A stretch of 64,000 nucleotides of DNA from Streptomyces tardus (GTDB lineage: Bacteria > Actinomycetota > Actinomycetes > Streptomycetales > Streptomycetaceae), in NCBI RefSeq assembly GCF_018101125.2, contig NZ_JAELVF020000004.1, positions 186,001-250,000 of the forward strand, read 5' to 3'. The position numbers and the translations under genes were made by a program. The notes beneath the pieces were generated by a model, which saw only the letters and a program-made list of their open reading frames with translations, was not told the DNA's origin and ran no database searches. Positions 1-8,407 of the stretch are shown here, piece by piece (the stretch's first letter is position 1; the number at the start of each line of letters is the position of its first letter).

Positions 1-566
1 TCACCTGGGGAGAGCCGCCCGCGCAGGTCGCGCAGAAGCTGGACCGGGTGCGCGCGTCGGCGGCCGAGGAGGGGCGGACGGTGCGTTTCGGCATTCGTCT
101 GCACGTCATCTCCCGCGACACCTCGGCCGAGGCGTGGGCCCAGGCGCAGCGGCTGCTGGACGGCTTCGACCCGGAGACGGTCGCCGCCGTACAACGAGGT
201 CTGCACCGAAGCGAGTCCGAAGGGCAGCGGCGGATGCTCGAACTCCACGGCGGCGACCGGAGGTCGGGCGACAGCCGCGCGCTGGAGATCCACCCCGGGC
301 TGTGGGCCGGAGTGGGGCTGGTGCGCGGCGGCGCGGGCACGGCGCTCGTCGGCAGCCATGTCGAGGTCGCCGAACTCATCAAGGAGTACCGGGAGTTGGG
401 CATCGAGGAGTTCGTCCTCTCGGGGTACCCGCATCTGGAGGAGGCGTACTGGTTCGGCGAGGGAGTGCTCCCTCTCCTGGAACGCGAAGGGCTCTGGCAC
501 CACCCGCACCGTTCCGCACCGCTCGGGCCGCGACAGCACGAAGCGCCGCTGGCCACCGCATCCTGA
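1..566 (+). CDS. ssuD: Alkanesulfonate monooxygenase (SsuD-type), 3' part
   Basis: The reading frame is already open at base 3 (TWGEPP) and runs to a stop at 566, so the gene begins before the window; about 187 C-terminal residues are present. The motifs TWGEPP, GSHVEVAELIKEY and EEFVLSGYPHLEEAYWFGE are typical of the FMNH2-dependent, LLM-class monooxygenases that release sulfite from alkanesulfonates in the cytoplasm. The last 15 residues after HHPHR look like a non-conserved tail. It faces the sulfur operon end to end, and an SsuABC-type transporter lies in that operon, which supports a role in sulfonate sulfur supply. A related LLM-class enzyme with another substrate cannot be excluded from the C-terminus alone. 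Confidence 0.85.
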   Translation, partial: TWGEPPAQVAQKLDRVRASAAEEGRTVRFGIRLHVISRDTSAEAWAQAQRLLDGFDPETVAAVQRGLHRSESEGQRRMLELHGGDRRSGDSRALEIHPGLWAGVGLVRGGAGTALVGSHVEVAELIKEYRELGIEEFVLSGYPHLEEAYWFGEGVLPLLEREGLWHHPHRSAPLGPRQHEAPLATAS

Positions 567-571
567 AGCGC

Positions 572-595
572 GCGCCGGGCCCGCGGGCCCGGCGC
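572..595. terminator. Perfect 24-bp palindrome after ssuD
   Basis: A perfect inverted repeat (12 + 12 bp, arms GCGCCGGGCCCG/CGGGCCCGGCGC) starts 5 bases after the ssuD stop. It lies between two convergent genes, so a bidirectional terminator is likely. There is no U tract, as is usual in streptomycetes. Confidence 0.6.
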
Positions 596-620
596 CGTTC
601 CACACCCGCGCCGACCGGCG

Positions 621-657
621 CCGTTCCGTCCCCGCGCCGGGCGCGCGGACGGAACGG
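621..657. terminator. Second hairpin in the convergent gap
   Basis: Arms CCGTTCCGTCC (621-631) and GGACGGAACGG (647-657) form an 11-bp perfect stem with a GC-rich loop. It lies about 60 bases from the 3' end of the leftward sulfur operon and is likely its terminator. Confidence 0.55.
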
Positions 658-717
658 GACCACCACGGGAGTCGCGCAGGTCGGGCCGTGCACTGCCCTC
701 CGCTCGCAGGAGCGGGC

Positions 718-1587
718 TCAGGCGGCCTGCGCCGCGTCCGTCCCCGCCCGCGGGCTCGCCGCCCTGTGGACGGAACCGCCGCTGCGTACGGCCGCGGTCG
801 TGTGCAGCTGCTCCCGCGCCCGGCGCAGCAGCAGTTGCGCGAGTTCCGGGGCGTCGCCCAGCACGGGTGCGCAGAGATCCGCGCCGCCGTCGAGCGCACC
901 CGCCGCGATCCGGTCGGGCAGCCGCCCGGGGGCGATCACGTACGGCGCGACGGCGATGCGTCGTATCCCCTCGGCCCGCAGCGCGCGTACCGCGTCCTCG
1001 GTGCGGGGGCCGGAGGCGGAGGCGAACGCAGGACGCACAGCGCACCAGCCGGTGGTGCGCCGCCACTCCCGCGCGACGTCGGCAATCACTGCGATCGCCT
1101 CCGGATCGGAGGAGCCCGCCGCGGCCAGTACGACCCCGGTCGAGCCGATGTCGCCGGGCCGGAGCCCGGCTTCGCGCAGCCGCCGCTCCAGCGCGGCGAC
1201 CAGCAGAGCGTCGGGGCCGAGCACCTCTGCCCGGGTGACCGACAGCCGGGGCAGCGCAAGGGCGGACTCCCGCAGCACGGCGGGGATGTCGGTCCTGGCG
1301 TGGAAGGCGCGGGTGAGGAGCAGCGGCAGCGCCACCACCTCGCACACCTCCCTGCCCTCGGTCACCGCCTCGGCGTGCAGCCGCTCCAGAACCTGCGGCA
1401 CGCTCGGCGCGTTGAAGTCCAGATGGGCCGCTTCGACCCGGGCCCCGGGCGCCAGCAGGCGCAGCCGTGCGCACAGCCGGGCGACGGTCGCGGCGTGCCG
1501 CGGGTCGCGGCTGCCGTGCGCGACGACCAGCAGGGTCGGCCGGGGCCCGGGGTCGGGCCGTGGCAGTGCGTGGGGGAAGCGGTTCAT
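718..1587 (-). CDS. Sirohydrochlorin chelatase family protein (CbiX/SirB-like)
   Basis: The 289-residue protein starts at ATG 1587 behind GAGAGAAAG. Residues about 19-32 carry LLVVAHGSRDPRHAA, the signature of class II chelatases, whose His binds the inserted metal; the second half (APYVIAPGRLPDRI) looks like the paired lobe of the long two-lobed form. The family inserts Fe2+ (siroheme) or Co2+ (cobalamin) into sirohydrochlorin. It is the last gene of the minus-strand operon, 55 bases after ssuC. The operon begins with a siroheme-dependent sulfite reductase, so ferrochelation for siroheme is the most likely job. That assignment is inferred from context; sequence alone does not separate the Fe and Co types. 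Confidence 0.85.
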   Translation of the reverse strand: MNRFPHALPRPDPGPRPTLLVVAHGSRDPRHAATVARLCARLRLLAPGARVEAAHLDFNAPSVPQVLERLHAEAVTEGREVCEVVALPLLLTRAFHARTDIPAVLRESALALPRLSVTRAEVLGPDALLVAALERRLREAGLRPGDIGSTGVVLAAAGSSDPEAIAVIADVAREWRRTTGWCAVRPAFASASGPRTEDAVRALRAEGIRRIAVAPYVIAPGRLPDRIAAGALDGGADLCAPVLGDAPELAQLLLRRAREQLHTTAAVRSGGSVHRAASPRAGTDAAQAA

Positions 1588-1642
1588 GCGGCTTTCTCTC
1601 GGTGCGGGTAGGACGGAACGGACACGCTCGCCGGAGGCGGTG

Positions 1643-2641
1643 TCAGCGGCTCACCAGCAGACCGCGGCTGCGCAGCACCCGTCGTTCCAGCGGGGCGAAG
1701 ACCAGCAGGTCGATGGCGATGCCGACGATCAGGATCAGCAGGATCGCGCTCAGGACCATCGCCATGTCCTGGTTGCCGCGCCCGTTCTCCAGCAACTGTC
1801 CCAGCCCGGCCCCGAGATCCGGGGAGCGCGCGATGATCTCCGCCGCCATCAGCGAACGCCAGGCGAACGCCCAGCCCTGCTTGAGGCCGGCGAGGTAGCC
1901 CGGGAGGGAGGCGGGCAGCAGCACATGCCGTACGCCGGCCAGCCCCGTCGCTCCGATGACCCGCCCCGCGCGCCGGTAGAGCGGCGGAACCTGGTCGAGG
2001 CCGGAGACCAGCCCGTTGGCGATCGAGGGCACCGCACCCAGCAGGATGACGGTGTAGATCATCGCGTCGGAGAGCCCGAACCAGATGATCGCCGCGGGCA
2101 CCCAGGCCACCGAGGGCAGCGACTGGAGTCCGGTCAGGATCGGTCCGATGGCCGCCCGTACGAACCACACCTTGCCCACCAGCAGACCCAGCGGGGTGCC
2201 GATGACGATGGCGATGCCGAAGCCCAGGAGCCCGCGCGAGACGCTGGTCCAGATGACCTCCAGCAGGGTGCCCTTCAGCCACAGGTCGCCGATCGCGCTG
2301 CCCACCTGGAGCGGGCTGGGCAGCTGGTAGTCCTCCTTGAGCTCCAGCGCGAACGCCAGCTGCCACAGCAGCAGCACCAGCGCGATCGCCACCACGGGCG
2401 GGAGGACCTTGGTCAGCAGCACCCGGCCCAGCGAGGTGCGGGCGGCCGACTTGCTGTCCAGCGCGTCCAGCCCGGCCTCGAGACCGGCGAGGTCGGAGGC
2501 GGCCTGTCCGTTGCCGTCCGAGCCGCCGTTGCCGCCGGGGCCGCCCGGCCCGTTCACCGGGCCCGGCGCGCCGCTGTCGGCGGTGTCCCGGCCGGTCCGG
2601 TGCCGTTCACGGGCCGAGCCCGTTGTCTCAGTGTTGGCCAT
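1643..2641 (-). CDS. ssuC: Sulfonate-type ABC transporter permease
   Basis: This 332-residue permease has a Gly/Asn-rich cytoplasmic N-terminus of about 75 residues, then about six membrane segments. The cytoplasmic coupling (EAA) loop is visible as SLMAAEIIARSPDLGAGLG near residue 265, where it contacts the ATPase. It belongs to the binding-protein-dependent nitrate/sulfonate/taurine permease family. ATG 2641 lies inside the end of ssuB (14-base overlap), so translation is probably coupled. The Gly-rich extension is longer than in E. coli SsuC and looks disordered. The transported ion (sulfonate, taurine or sulfate) is inferred from the operon. Confidence 0.9.
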   Translation of the reverse strand: MANTETTGSARERHRTGRDTADSGAPGPVNGPGGPGGNGGSDGNGQAASDLAGLEAGLDALDSKSAARTSLGRVLLTKVLPPVVAIALVLLLWQLAFALELKEDYQLPSPLQVGSAIGDLWLKGTLLEVIWTSVSRGLLGFGIAIVIGTPLGLLVGKVWFVRAAIGPILTGLQSLPSVAWVPAAIIWFGLSDAMIYTVILLGAVPSIANGLVSGLDQVPPLYRRAGRVIGATGLAGVRHVLLPASLPGYLAGLKQGWAFAWRSLMAAEIIARSPDLGAGLGQLLENGRGNQDMAMVLSAILLILIVGIAIDLLVFAPLERRVLRSRGLLVSR

Positions 2642-3422
2642 GACGACGGATCTCTCCCCGCAGCTCTTCGGTGATCTCGACGGACAGCTGCGCGACGGCG
2701 GCGTCCTCGATACGGCGCGGCTGGGGGATGTCCACCCGCCACTCGCGGGCGATCCGGCCGGGCCGGGAGGAGAGCAGCACCACCCGTTGGGCCAGCCGTA
2801 CGGCCTCGCGCACGTTGTGCGTCACGAACAGCACCGAGACGTCCGTCTCGCGCCAGATGCGGGTCAGCTCCTCGTGCAGCACGTCCCGGGTGATGGCGTC
2901 GAGCGCGGCGAACGGCTCGTCCATCAGCAGGAGTTGACTGTCTTGGGCCAGCGCCCGCGCCAGCGCCACTCGCTGCCGCATACCGCCGGAGAGCTCGTGC
3001 ACCCGCTTGCCGTGCGCGCCCTGGAGCCGTACCAGCTCCAGCAGCCGCTCCGCCTCGGCGCGGCGTTCGCCCTTGGGCAGTCCGCGCATCTTCAGCGCGA
3101 GCTCGATGTTCTTCCCCGCGGTCAGCCAGGGGAACAGCGCGTGCTCCTGGAACATCAGCGCCGCCCGTCCGCCGGGTACGTGGATCGAACCGGCGGACGG
3201 CCGGTCCAGCCCGGCCACCAGATTGAGCAGGGTGGACTTTCCGCAGCCGGACGCGCCGAGCAGGGTGACGAACTCGCCGGGTGCGACGTCCAGCGAGATG
3301 TCGTCCAGCACGAGCTGCTGCTCGCCCTGCCGGCCGAAGGACTTCGAGACGTGGTCGATACGCGCCGCGTAGCCGTGCTCGGTCTGCTCGTCGACCGGCG
3401 CCTTGAGAAGTGCGGTTGCCAT
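2628..3422 (-). CDS. ssuB: Sulfonate-type ABC transporter ATP-binding protein
   Basis: This 264-residue ATPase has Walker A LGASGCGKSTLLN (about residues 56-68), signature LSGGMRQRVALARAL and Walker B LLLMDEPFAALD. It belongs to the SsuB/TauB/NrtD group and energises uptake through SsuC with ligand delivered by SsuA. A strong ribosome site AGGAGGT precedes ATG 3422. It lies 42 bases after ssuA and overlaps ssuC by 14 bases, a compact importer unit inside the sulfur-assimilation operon. No sulfate permease of the CysTWA type is present in the window, so this importer may serve inorganic sulfate as well as sulfonates; that is inference. Confidence 0.92.
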   Translation of the reverse strand: MATALLKAPVDEQTEHGYAARIDHVSKSFGRQGEQQLVLDDISLDVAPGEFVTLLGASGCGKSTLLNLVAGLDRPSAGSIHVPGGRAALMFQEHALFPWLTAGKNIELALKMRGLPKGERRAEAERLLELVRLQGAHGKRVHELSGGMRQRVALARALAQDSQLLLMDEPFAALDAITRDVLHEELTRIWRETDVSVLFVTHNVREAVRLAQRVVLLSSRPGRIAREWRVDIPQPRRIEDAAVAQLSVEITEELRGEIRRHGQH

Positions 3423-3464
3423 CGCGGGCCACCTCCTACTGGGGTGATGGGTGGGCGGTCACGG

Positions 3465-4586
3465 TCACTTGGCGCCGAGTCCGGCGTCCTCGACGGCCGG
3501 CCGGCCCTCGGCCTCGAGCACCTTGTTGAGGATCGAGAGGTCGTAGATCCCCTTGATCTCGGCCTTGTCCAGGAGCCCGGAGTCGACGGCGTTCCTCGCC
3601 TGCTCGTCGAGGGTGGAGGCCAGCGGGTCGTCGGTGACCTCGATGTTCCGGAACGCCGGGTCGATCACGGACTTGGGGAGCTTCTTGCCGCCGTGCTTCT
3701 CCAGCCCGGCGTTGACCTGTTCGCGCGCCTTGCCGGGGTTGTCGTTGATCCAGGCGTTGGTCTTCACGGAGCCGCGGACGACCGCCTCGACGACTTCCGG
3801 GTGCTTCTCGAGGAACTTCTGCGAGACGATCAGATGGGTGGTGACGAACTTCCCGTCGTCCCACAGGTCGCGCTCGTCGATCAGCACCTTGCCGCCCTTG
3901 TCGAGGACGTTGGAGGCGGTCGGCTCGGGCACCCAGGCACCGTCCAGATCGCCCTGCTGGAAGGTGGTCGGAATCTCCTTGTTGTCCTGCCGGAGGACGG
4001 AGACGTCGCCCTTGCCGGTCTCGGGGTCGACCTTGTGGCCCTTCTCGTTCAGGTAGTTGAGCAGCGCCACGTCCTGGGTGTTGCCGGGCTGCGGGGTGGC
4101 GATCCGCTTGCCCTTCAGATCCGCCTCGCTCTTGATCTTCTCGGGGTCGACGACCAGCGAGGCGCCGCCCGAGGTGGCTCCGGCGACCACCCGCAGGTTC
4201 TTGCCCGCGGCCTTGGTGTACCCGTTGATGGCCGGCGAGGGACCGATCCAGGTCATGTCGACGGAGCCGGAGTTGAGCGCCTCGATCGCGGACGGGCCGG
4301 CGTTGAAGAGGTACGGCTTGGCCTGCGTGCCGCCGAGCTCCTTCTGGATGAGCCCCTCCCCGCCGAAGCCGACCAGCGGGGTGGCGTGGGTGACGTTGGC
4401 GAAGAAACCGACCTTCACCTCGTCCAGGCCGCCCACCTTCTTGCCCTCCGCCTTGGGCGCCCCGGCCTCGTCGGACGCCTCGGACCCGTAGCCGCACGCG
4501 GTCAGCAGCAGGGGGAACACGGCCGCGCCGGCCAGCGCGGCGAGGGTGCGGCGGCGGGACCCGGAACGGGCGGTGGGTGCAGACAT
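3465..4586 (-). CDS. ssuA: Sulfonate-type ABC transporter substrate-binding lipoprotein
   Basis: I chose ATG 4586 because AAGGGAC lies just upstream; the frame stays open to 4652 but without a better start. The 373-residue product has an Arg-rich n-region, a hydrophobic core and the lipobox LLTAC with Cys at about residue 31, so it should be a membrane-anchored lipoprotein. The body matches the NrtA/SsuA/TauA periplasmic-binding fold (VGFFANVTHATPLVG, MTWIGPSPAINGY, and WVPEPTASNVL in the second lobe). It captures an oxyanion or sulfonate for SsuBC. It is separated from cysN by 158 bases, the largest gap in the operon, so a secondary promoter before ssuA is possible. Confidence 0.9.
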   Translation of the reverse strand: MSAPTARSGSRRRTLAALAGAAVFPLLLTACGYGSEASDEAGAPKAEGKKVGGLDEVKVGFFANVTHATPLVGFGGEGLIQKELGGTQAKPYLFNAGPSAIEALNSGSVDMTWIGPSPAINGYTKAAGKNLRVVAGATSGGASLVVDPEKIKSEADLKGKRIATPQPGNTQDVALLNYLNEKGHKVDPETGKGDVSVLRQDNKEIPTTFQQGDLDGAWVPEPTASNVLDKGGKVLIDERDLWDDGKFVTTHLIVSQKFLEKHPEVVEAVVRGSVKTNAWINDNPGKAREQVNAGLEKHGGKKLPKSVIDPAFRNIEVTDDPLASTLDEQARNAVDSGLLDKAEIKGIYDLSILNKVLEAEGRPAVEDAGLGAK

Positions 4587-4744
4587 GGGGCAAGTCCCTT
4601 CGAGACTCAGGCAGTCGGTGGCGGGGCTGGGGCGGTTCGGCATCGCATACATCGGTCGATGCCGCCGTGCCCGCTCCCCACCACGCCGTCGCCTATCCGG
4701 CCGCCGCGCTGGTCGAAGGTGGTGAAAACCGAGTCGATCATCTG

Positions 4745-6103
4745 TCAGAAGTCCCAGCCGTCGTCGTCGCGCTCGGCCGTGTGCAGCTCGTCGGCCTTCT
4801 CCGCGAACGCGTCGCCGGCCATGCCCGCCGTGAGCGTGGTGCCGTCGGCCGGGTCGATCAGCAGGAAGGAGCCGGTGCGCCGGGAGGTGGCGTACGCGTC
4901 GAGCGCCAGCGGTTCGGCGGTGCGCAGCACCACCCTGCCGATCTCGTTGGCCACCAGCTCGCCGGGCTCGGGGTGCTGGGAGAGGTCGTCCAGAGTCAGC
5001 CGGGAGGGAAGCTCCCTGACGATCGCCTTGACCGTGCGGGTGGTGTGCTTGAGCAGCACCCTCGCGCCCGGACGCAGCGGGCGGTCGTGCAGATGGCAGA
5101 CGGTCGCGGTGAGGTCCTGGCTCGGCTCGGGACGGTCGTCGACGGGCACCAGCAGATCGCCGCGGGATATGTCGAGGTCGTCGGTCAGCCGCAGCGTCAC
5201 CGACTGCGGGGCCCAGGCGACGTCGACCTGCTCACCGAGCGCGTCGATGGCCTCGACGGTGCTGGCGCGGCCCGAGGGCAGTACCGCGACCCGCTGGCCG
5301 ACGCGCAGGATGCCGGAGGCGATCTGGCCCGCGTAGCCGCGGTAGTCCGGGAGTTCGGCGGTCTGCGGACGGATGACGTACTGCACGGGGAAGCGCGCCA
5401 CGTCCTCGGACGGGTCGTGGCCGACCGGCACCGTCTCCAGGTGCTCCAGGACGGTGGGCCCGCCGTACCAGGGCATCCGCGCGGAGGCGGTCACCACGTT
5501 GTCGCCTGCCAGCGCCGAGATGGGGATGGCGGTGACCTCGGGCACGCCCAGCTCCGCGGCGTACCGGGTGAACTCCCGCGCGATGTCCGCGAAGTCGGGC
5601 TCCGCGTAGTCGACCAGGTCCATCTTGTTGACCGCGAGCACCACGTGCGGCACGCGCAGCAGCGCGGCCACCGCGGCGTGCCTGCGGGTCTGCTCGACCA
5701 CTCCGTGCCGGGCGTCGACCAGGATGATCGCCAGCTCGGCGGTGGAGGCTCCGGTGACCATGTTCCGGGTGTACTGCACGTGCCCGGGGGTGTCGGCCAG
5801 GATGAACCGGCGCCGAGGAGTGGCGAAGTAGCGGTAAGCGACGTCGATGGTGATGCCCTGCTCGCGCTCCGCGCGCAGCCCGTCGGTCAGCAGCGCCAGG
5901 TCCGGCGTCTCCTGGCCGCGGTTGCGAGAGGCGTGCTCGACGGCCTCCAACTGGTCGCTCAGCACCGACTTGGAGTCGTGCAGCAGCCTGCCCACCAGGG
6001 TGGACTTGCCGTCGTCGACCGAGCCCGCGGTGGCGAAGCGCAGCAGCGCGGTCGCCGCGGTCGCCGTCGGATCGGCCTCGAAGGCCGTCTGTTCGGTGGT
6101 CAT
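4745..6103 (-). CDS. cysN: Sulfate adenylyltransferase subunit 1 (GTPase)
   Basis: The frame extends far upstream, but ATG 6103 is the true start: it overlaps the cysD stop (TGATG) and gives a 452-residue protein beginning just before the GTPase. G1 is GSVDDGKSTL, G3 DTPGHVQYTRN and G4 NKMD, followed by EF-Tu-like beta-barrel domains. With CysD it makes adenosine 5'-phosphosulfate from sulfate and ATP, with GTP hydrolysis pulling the reaction forward. The kinase domain fused in some bacteria (CysNC) is absent; a separate cysC is present upstream. Confidence 0.96.
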   Translation of the reverse strand: MTTEQTAFEADPTATAATALLRFATAGSVDDGKSTLVGRLLHDSKSVLSDQLEAVEHASRNRGQETPDLALLTDGLRAEREQGITIDVAYRYFATPRRRFILADTPGHVQYTRNMVTGASTAELAIILVDARHGVVEQTRRHAAVAALLRVPHVVLAVNKMDLVDYAEPDFADIAREFTRYAAELGVPEVTAIPISALAGDNVVTASARMPWYGGPTVLEHLETVPVGHDPSEDVARFPVQYVIRPQTAELPDYRGYAGQIASGILRVGQRVAVLPSGRASTVEAIDALGEQVDVAWAPQSVTLRLTDDLDISRGDLLVPVDDRPEPSQDLTATVCHLHDRPLRPGARVLLKHTTRTVKAIVRELPSRLTLDDLSQHPEPGELVANEIGRVVLRTAEPLALDAYATSRRTGSFLLIDPADGTTLTAGMAGDAFAEKADELHTAERDDDGWDF

Positions 6104-7038
6104 CAGAAGTACCCCTCGCGCTTGCGGTCTTCCATCGCGGCCTCGGAGAGCTTGTCGTCCGCCCGGGTGGCACCGCGTTCGGTGAGCCGGGAGGCCGCGA
6201 TCTCGGTGATGACCTTCTCGATCGTGTCGGCGTCGGAGTCGACCGCGCCGGTGCAGGACATGTCGCCGACGGTGCGGTAGCGCACCCGACGGCGCTCCAG
6301 CGACTCGCCCCGGCCGGGCCCGCCCCACTCGCCGGGAGCCAGCCACATGCCGCTGCGCGCGAACACCTCGCGCTCGTGCGCGTAGTAGATGGCGGGCAGT
6401 TCGATCTTCTCGCGCAGGATGTACTGCCAGACGTCCAGCTCGGTCCAGTTCGACAGCGGGAAGACGCGTACGTGCTCGCCGGGGGAGTGGCGCCCGTTGT
6501 AGAGCTGCCACAGCTCGGGGCGCTGGCGGCGCGGGTCCCAGCCGCCGAACTCGTCCCGCAGCGAGAACACCCGCTCCTTGGCGCGGGCCTTCTCCTCGTC
6601 GCGGCGGCCACCGCCGAACACGGCGTCGAAGCGGCCCGCCTCGATCTCCCGGAGCAGCGGCACCGTCTGGAGGGGGTTGCGGGTGCCGTCCGGGCGCTCG
6701 CGCAACTCGCCGCGGTCGATCAGCTCCTGGACCGAGCCGACGTGCAGCCGCAGCCCGTGCTGCGCGACCGTGCGGTCCCGGTACTCCAGCACCTCGGGGA
6801 AGTTGTGGCCGGTGTCCACGTGCAGCAGCGCGAACGGCACCGGTGCCGGCGCGAACGCCTTCAGCGCCAGATGCAGCATCACGATGGAGTCCTTGCCGCC
6901 GGAGAAGAGGATCACCGGCCGCTCGAACTCGCCCGCCACCTCCCGGAAGATGTGCACGGCCTCCGACTCCAGCGCGTCCAGGTGGCTGAGCGCGTACGGG
7001 CTGTCCTTCTCCTCAGTGGCGGTGGTCGTGACACTCAC
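6103..7038 (-). CDS. cysD: Sulfate adenylyltransferase subunit 2
   Basis: This 311-residue PP-loop ATP pyrophosphatase carries SGGKDS at about residues 46-51 and the CysD hallmarks VDTGHNFPEV, GGGRRDEEKARAKER and SNWTELDVWQYI. It performs adenylyl transfer to sulfate in complex with CysN. It starts at GTG 7038, which overlaps the cysC stop by four bases (GTGA), and ends in a TGATG junction with cysN, so the three activation genes are tightly coupled. Length and motif order are normal for the family. Confidence 0.97.
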   Translation of the reverse strand: MSVTTTATEEKDSPYALSHLDALESEAVHIFREVAGEFERPVILFSGGKDSIVMLHLALKAFAPAPVPFALLHVDTGHNFPEVLEYRDRTVAQHGLRLHVGSVQELIDRGELRERPDGTRNPLQTVPLLREIEAGRFDAVFGGGRRDEEKARAKERVFSLRDEFGGWDPRRQRPELWQLYNGRHSPGEHVRVFPLSNWTELDVWQYILREKIELPAIYYAHEREVFARSGMWLAPGEWGGPGRGESLERRRVRYRTVGDMSCTGAVDSDADTIEKVITEIAASRLTERGATRADDKLSEAAMEDRKREGYF

Positions 7039-7685
7039 GCCGATCCCCTCTCCCTCAGCAGCGACTCGAGCGCCGCGGCGGACTCCGAGACGCTCTGCTC
7101 GTGTGCGGCGATCCGCAGGTCCGGATCGACCGGAGCCTCGTACGGGTCGTCCACGCCGGTCAGGCCGGTGATCTCACCGCCGGCCTGCTTGGCGTACAGG
7201 CCCTTCACGTCGCGGACCGAGCAGACCTCCACCGGCGTCGCCACGTGCACCTCCAGGTACGAGGTGCCCGCGGCCCGGTGCCGTTCGCGCACGGCTTCGC
7301 GGGACTCGGCGTACGGCGCGATCACCGGCACCAGCACGGTCACCCCGTGCGAGGCCAGCAACTGGGCGACGAAGCCGATGCGTTGGACGTTGGTGTGGCG
7401 GTCCTCGCGGGAGAAGCCGAGCCCCGCGGAGAGGAACTCGCGGATCTCGTCGCCGTCCAGCACCTCCACCCGGCGGCCCGCGGCGCGCAGCCGGGGCGCC
7501 AACTCCCGCGCCAGCGTGCTCTTTCCGGCGCTCGGCAGCCCGGTCAGCCACACCGTCACGCCACCGCTGTCCGCGTCCGTGGGCGTGGCCGAGTGCCCGC
7601 CCGTGTCGGTGGCCGTGTCGGGGCTCGTGATGCCGGTGCCGACGTCGGTCGGCGGCCCGGTCGTTGCGGTGCCCGCAGTCGTCAT
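7035..7685 (-). CDS. cysC: Adenylylsulfate kinase
   Basis: This APS kinase has the P-loop GLPSAGKSTL, the FSREDRHTNVQRIG APS-binding motif and VRDVKGLYAKQ, and converts APS to PAPS. I chose ATG 7685 (216 residues) because AGGGAGCGGGAG lies directly upstream. ATG 7715, which overlaps the cysH stop as TGATG, is an equally coupled alternative adding ten residues. The first 40 residues are Thr/Gly/Asp-rich and not conserved. A free-standing kinase beside a CysH with the iron-sulfur cysteines is notable, because such reductases usually take APS and not PAPS. Confidence 0.95.
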   Translation of the reverse strand: MTTAGTATTGPPTDVGTGITSPDTATDTGGHSATPTDADSGGVTVWLTGLPSAGKSTLARELAPRLRAAGRRVEVLDGDEIREFLSAGLGFSREDRHTNVQRIGFVAQLLASHGVTVLVPVIAPYAESREAVRERHRAAGTSYLEVHVATPVEVCSVRDVKGLYAKQAGGEITGLTGVDDPYEAPVDPDLRIAAHEQSVSESAAALESLLRERGSA

Positions 7686-7714
7686 CTCCCGCTCCCTGCT
7701 CGTCGTCGGGGCCA

Positions 7715-8407
7715 TCAGCCGTGCAGTCCGCACTCGGTCTTGGTGTTGCCCGACCAGCGGCCGGCCCTGGCGTCCTCGCCGGCGGCGACCCGGCGGGTGC
7801 ACGGGGCGCAGCCGATGGAGGCGTAACCGTCGGTCAGCAGCGGGTTGGTGAGCACGCCGTGCGCGCCGACGTACTCCTCCACATCGGCAGCGGTCCAGCG
7901 CGCGATCGGGGAGACCTTGACCTTCCGGCGACGCTCGTCCCAACCGACCACCGGAGTGTTCGCCCTGGTCGGCGACTCCTCCCGGCGCAGCCCGGTCGCC
8001 CACGCGGCGTAGCCGGCCAGGCCCTCCTCCAGCGGTTGGACCTTCCGCAGCGAGCAGCACAGGTCCGGGTCGCGGTCGTGGAGCCTCGGCCCGTACCGGG
8101 CGTCCTGCTGCGCGACGCTCTGACGGGGCGTCAGGGTCGTGACGTTGACGTCCATCACCTGGGCGACGGCGTCACGGGTGCCGATGGTCTCGGGGAAGTG
8201 GTAGCCGGTGTCCAGGAAGACCACGTCGACGCCGGGCCGCACCCGCGAGGCGAGATGGGCGACGACCGCGTCCTCCATCGAGGAGGTCACACAGAAGCGA
8301 GCGCCGAAGGTTTCCGTCGCCCAGCGCAGGATCTCCGACGCGGTGGCGTCCTCCAGCCGACGCCCCGCCTCCTCGGCGAGCTCGCGCAGCTCCGCGTCCG
8401 TGCTCAT
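7715..8407 (-). CDS. cysH: Assimilatory APS/PAPS reductase
   Basis: ATG 8407 is preceded by GAGGAGGAG and overlaps the previous stop (ATGA); the product has 230 residues. Motifs are TSSMEDAVVAHL (PP-loop-like), DTGYHFPET, and the cysteine set LCCSLRK, then GCAPC and the C-terminal ECGLHG. The CC...CxxC pattern ligates a [4Fe-4S] cluster in bacterial APS reductases, and the Cys of ECGLH carries the sulfonate intermediate. The enzyme reduces APS (or PAPS) to sulfite with thioredoxin. The cluster pattern argues for APS as substrate despite the neighbouring kinase. Confidence 0.95.
   Translation of the reverse strand: MSTDAELRELAEEAGRRLEDATASEILRWATETFGARFCVTSSMEDAVVAHLASRVRPGVDVVFLDTGYHFPETIGTRDAVAQVMDVNVTTLTPRQSVAQQDARYGPRLHDRDPDLCCSLRKVQPLEEGLAGYAAWATGLRREESPTRANTPVVGWDERRRKVKVSPIARWTAADVEEYVGAHGVLTNPLLTDGYASIGCAPCTRRVAAGEDARAGRWSGNTKTECGLHG

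Noticed and set aside
4587..4652. Upstream ATG for ssuA at 4652
   Set aside because: The extra 22 residues precede a complete lipoprotein signal, and only ATG 4586 has a ribosome site.
4648..4665. CATCG-GT-CGATG palindrome between cysN and ssuA as an operator
   Set aside because: It is short, has no promoter beside it, and similar short palindromes are frequent in this composition.
2337..5336. 999-codon plus-strand frame across ssuC, ssuB and ssuA
   Set aside because: It is antisense to clear transporter genes and has no domain; shadow frame.
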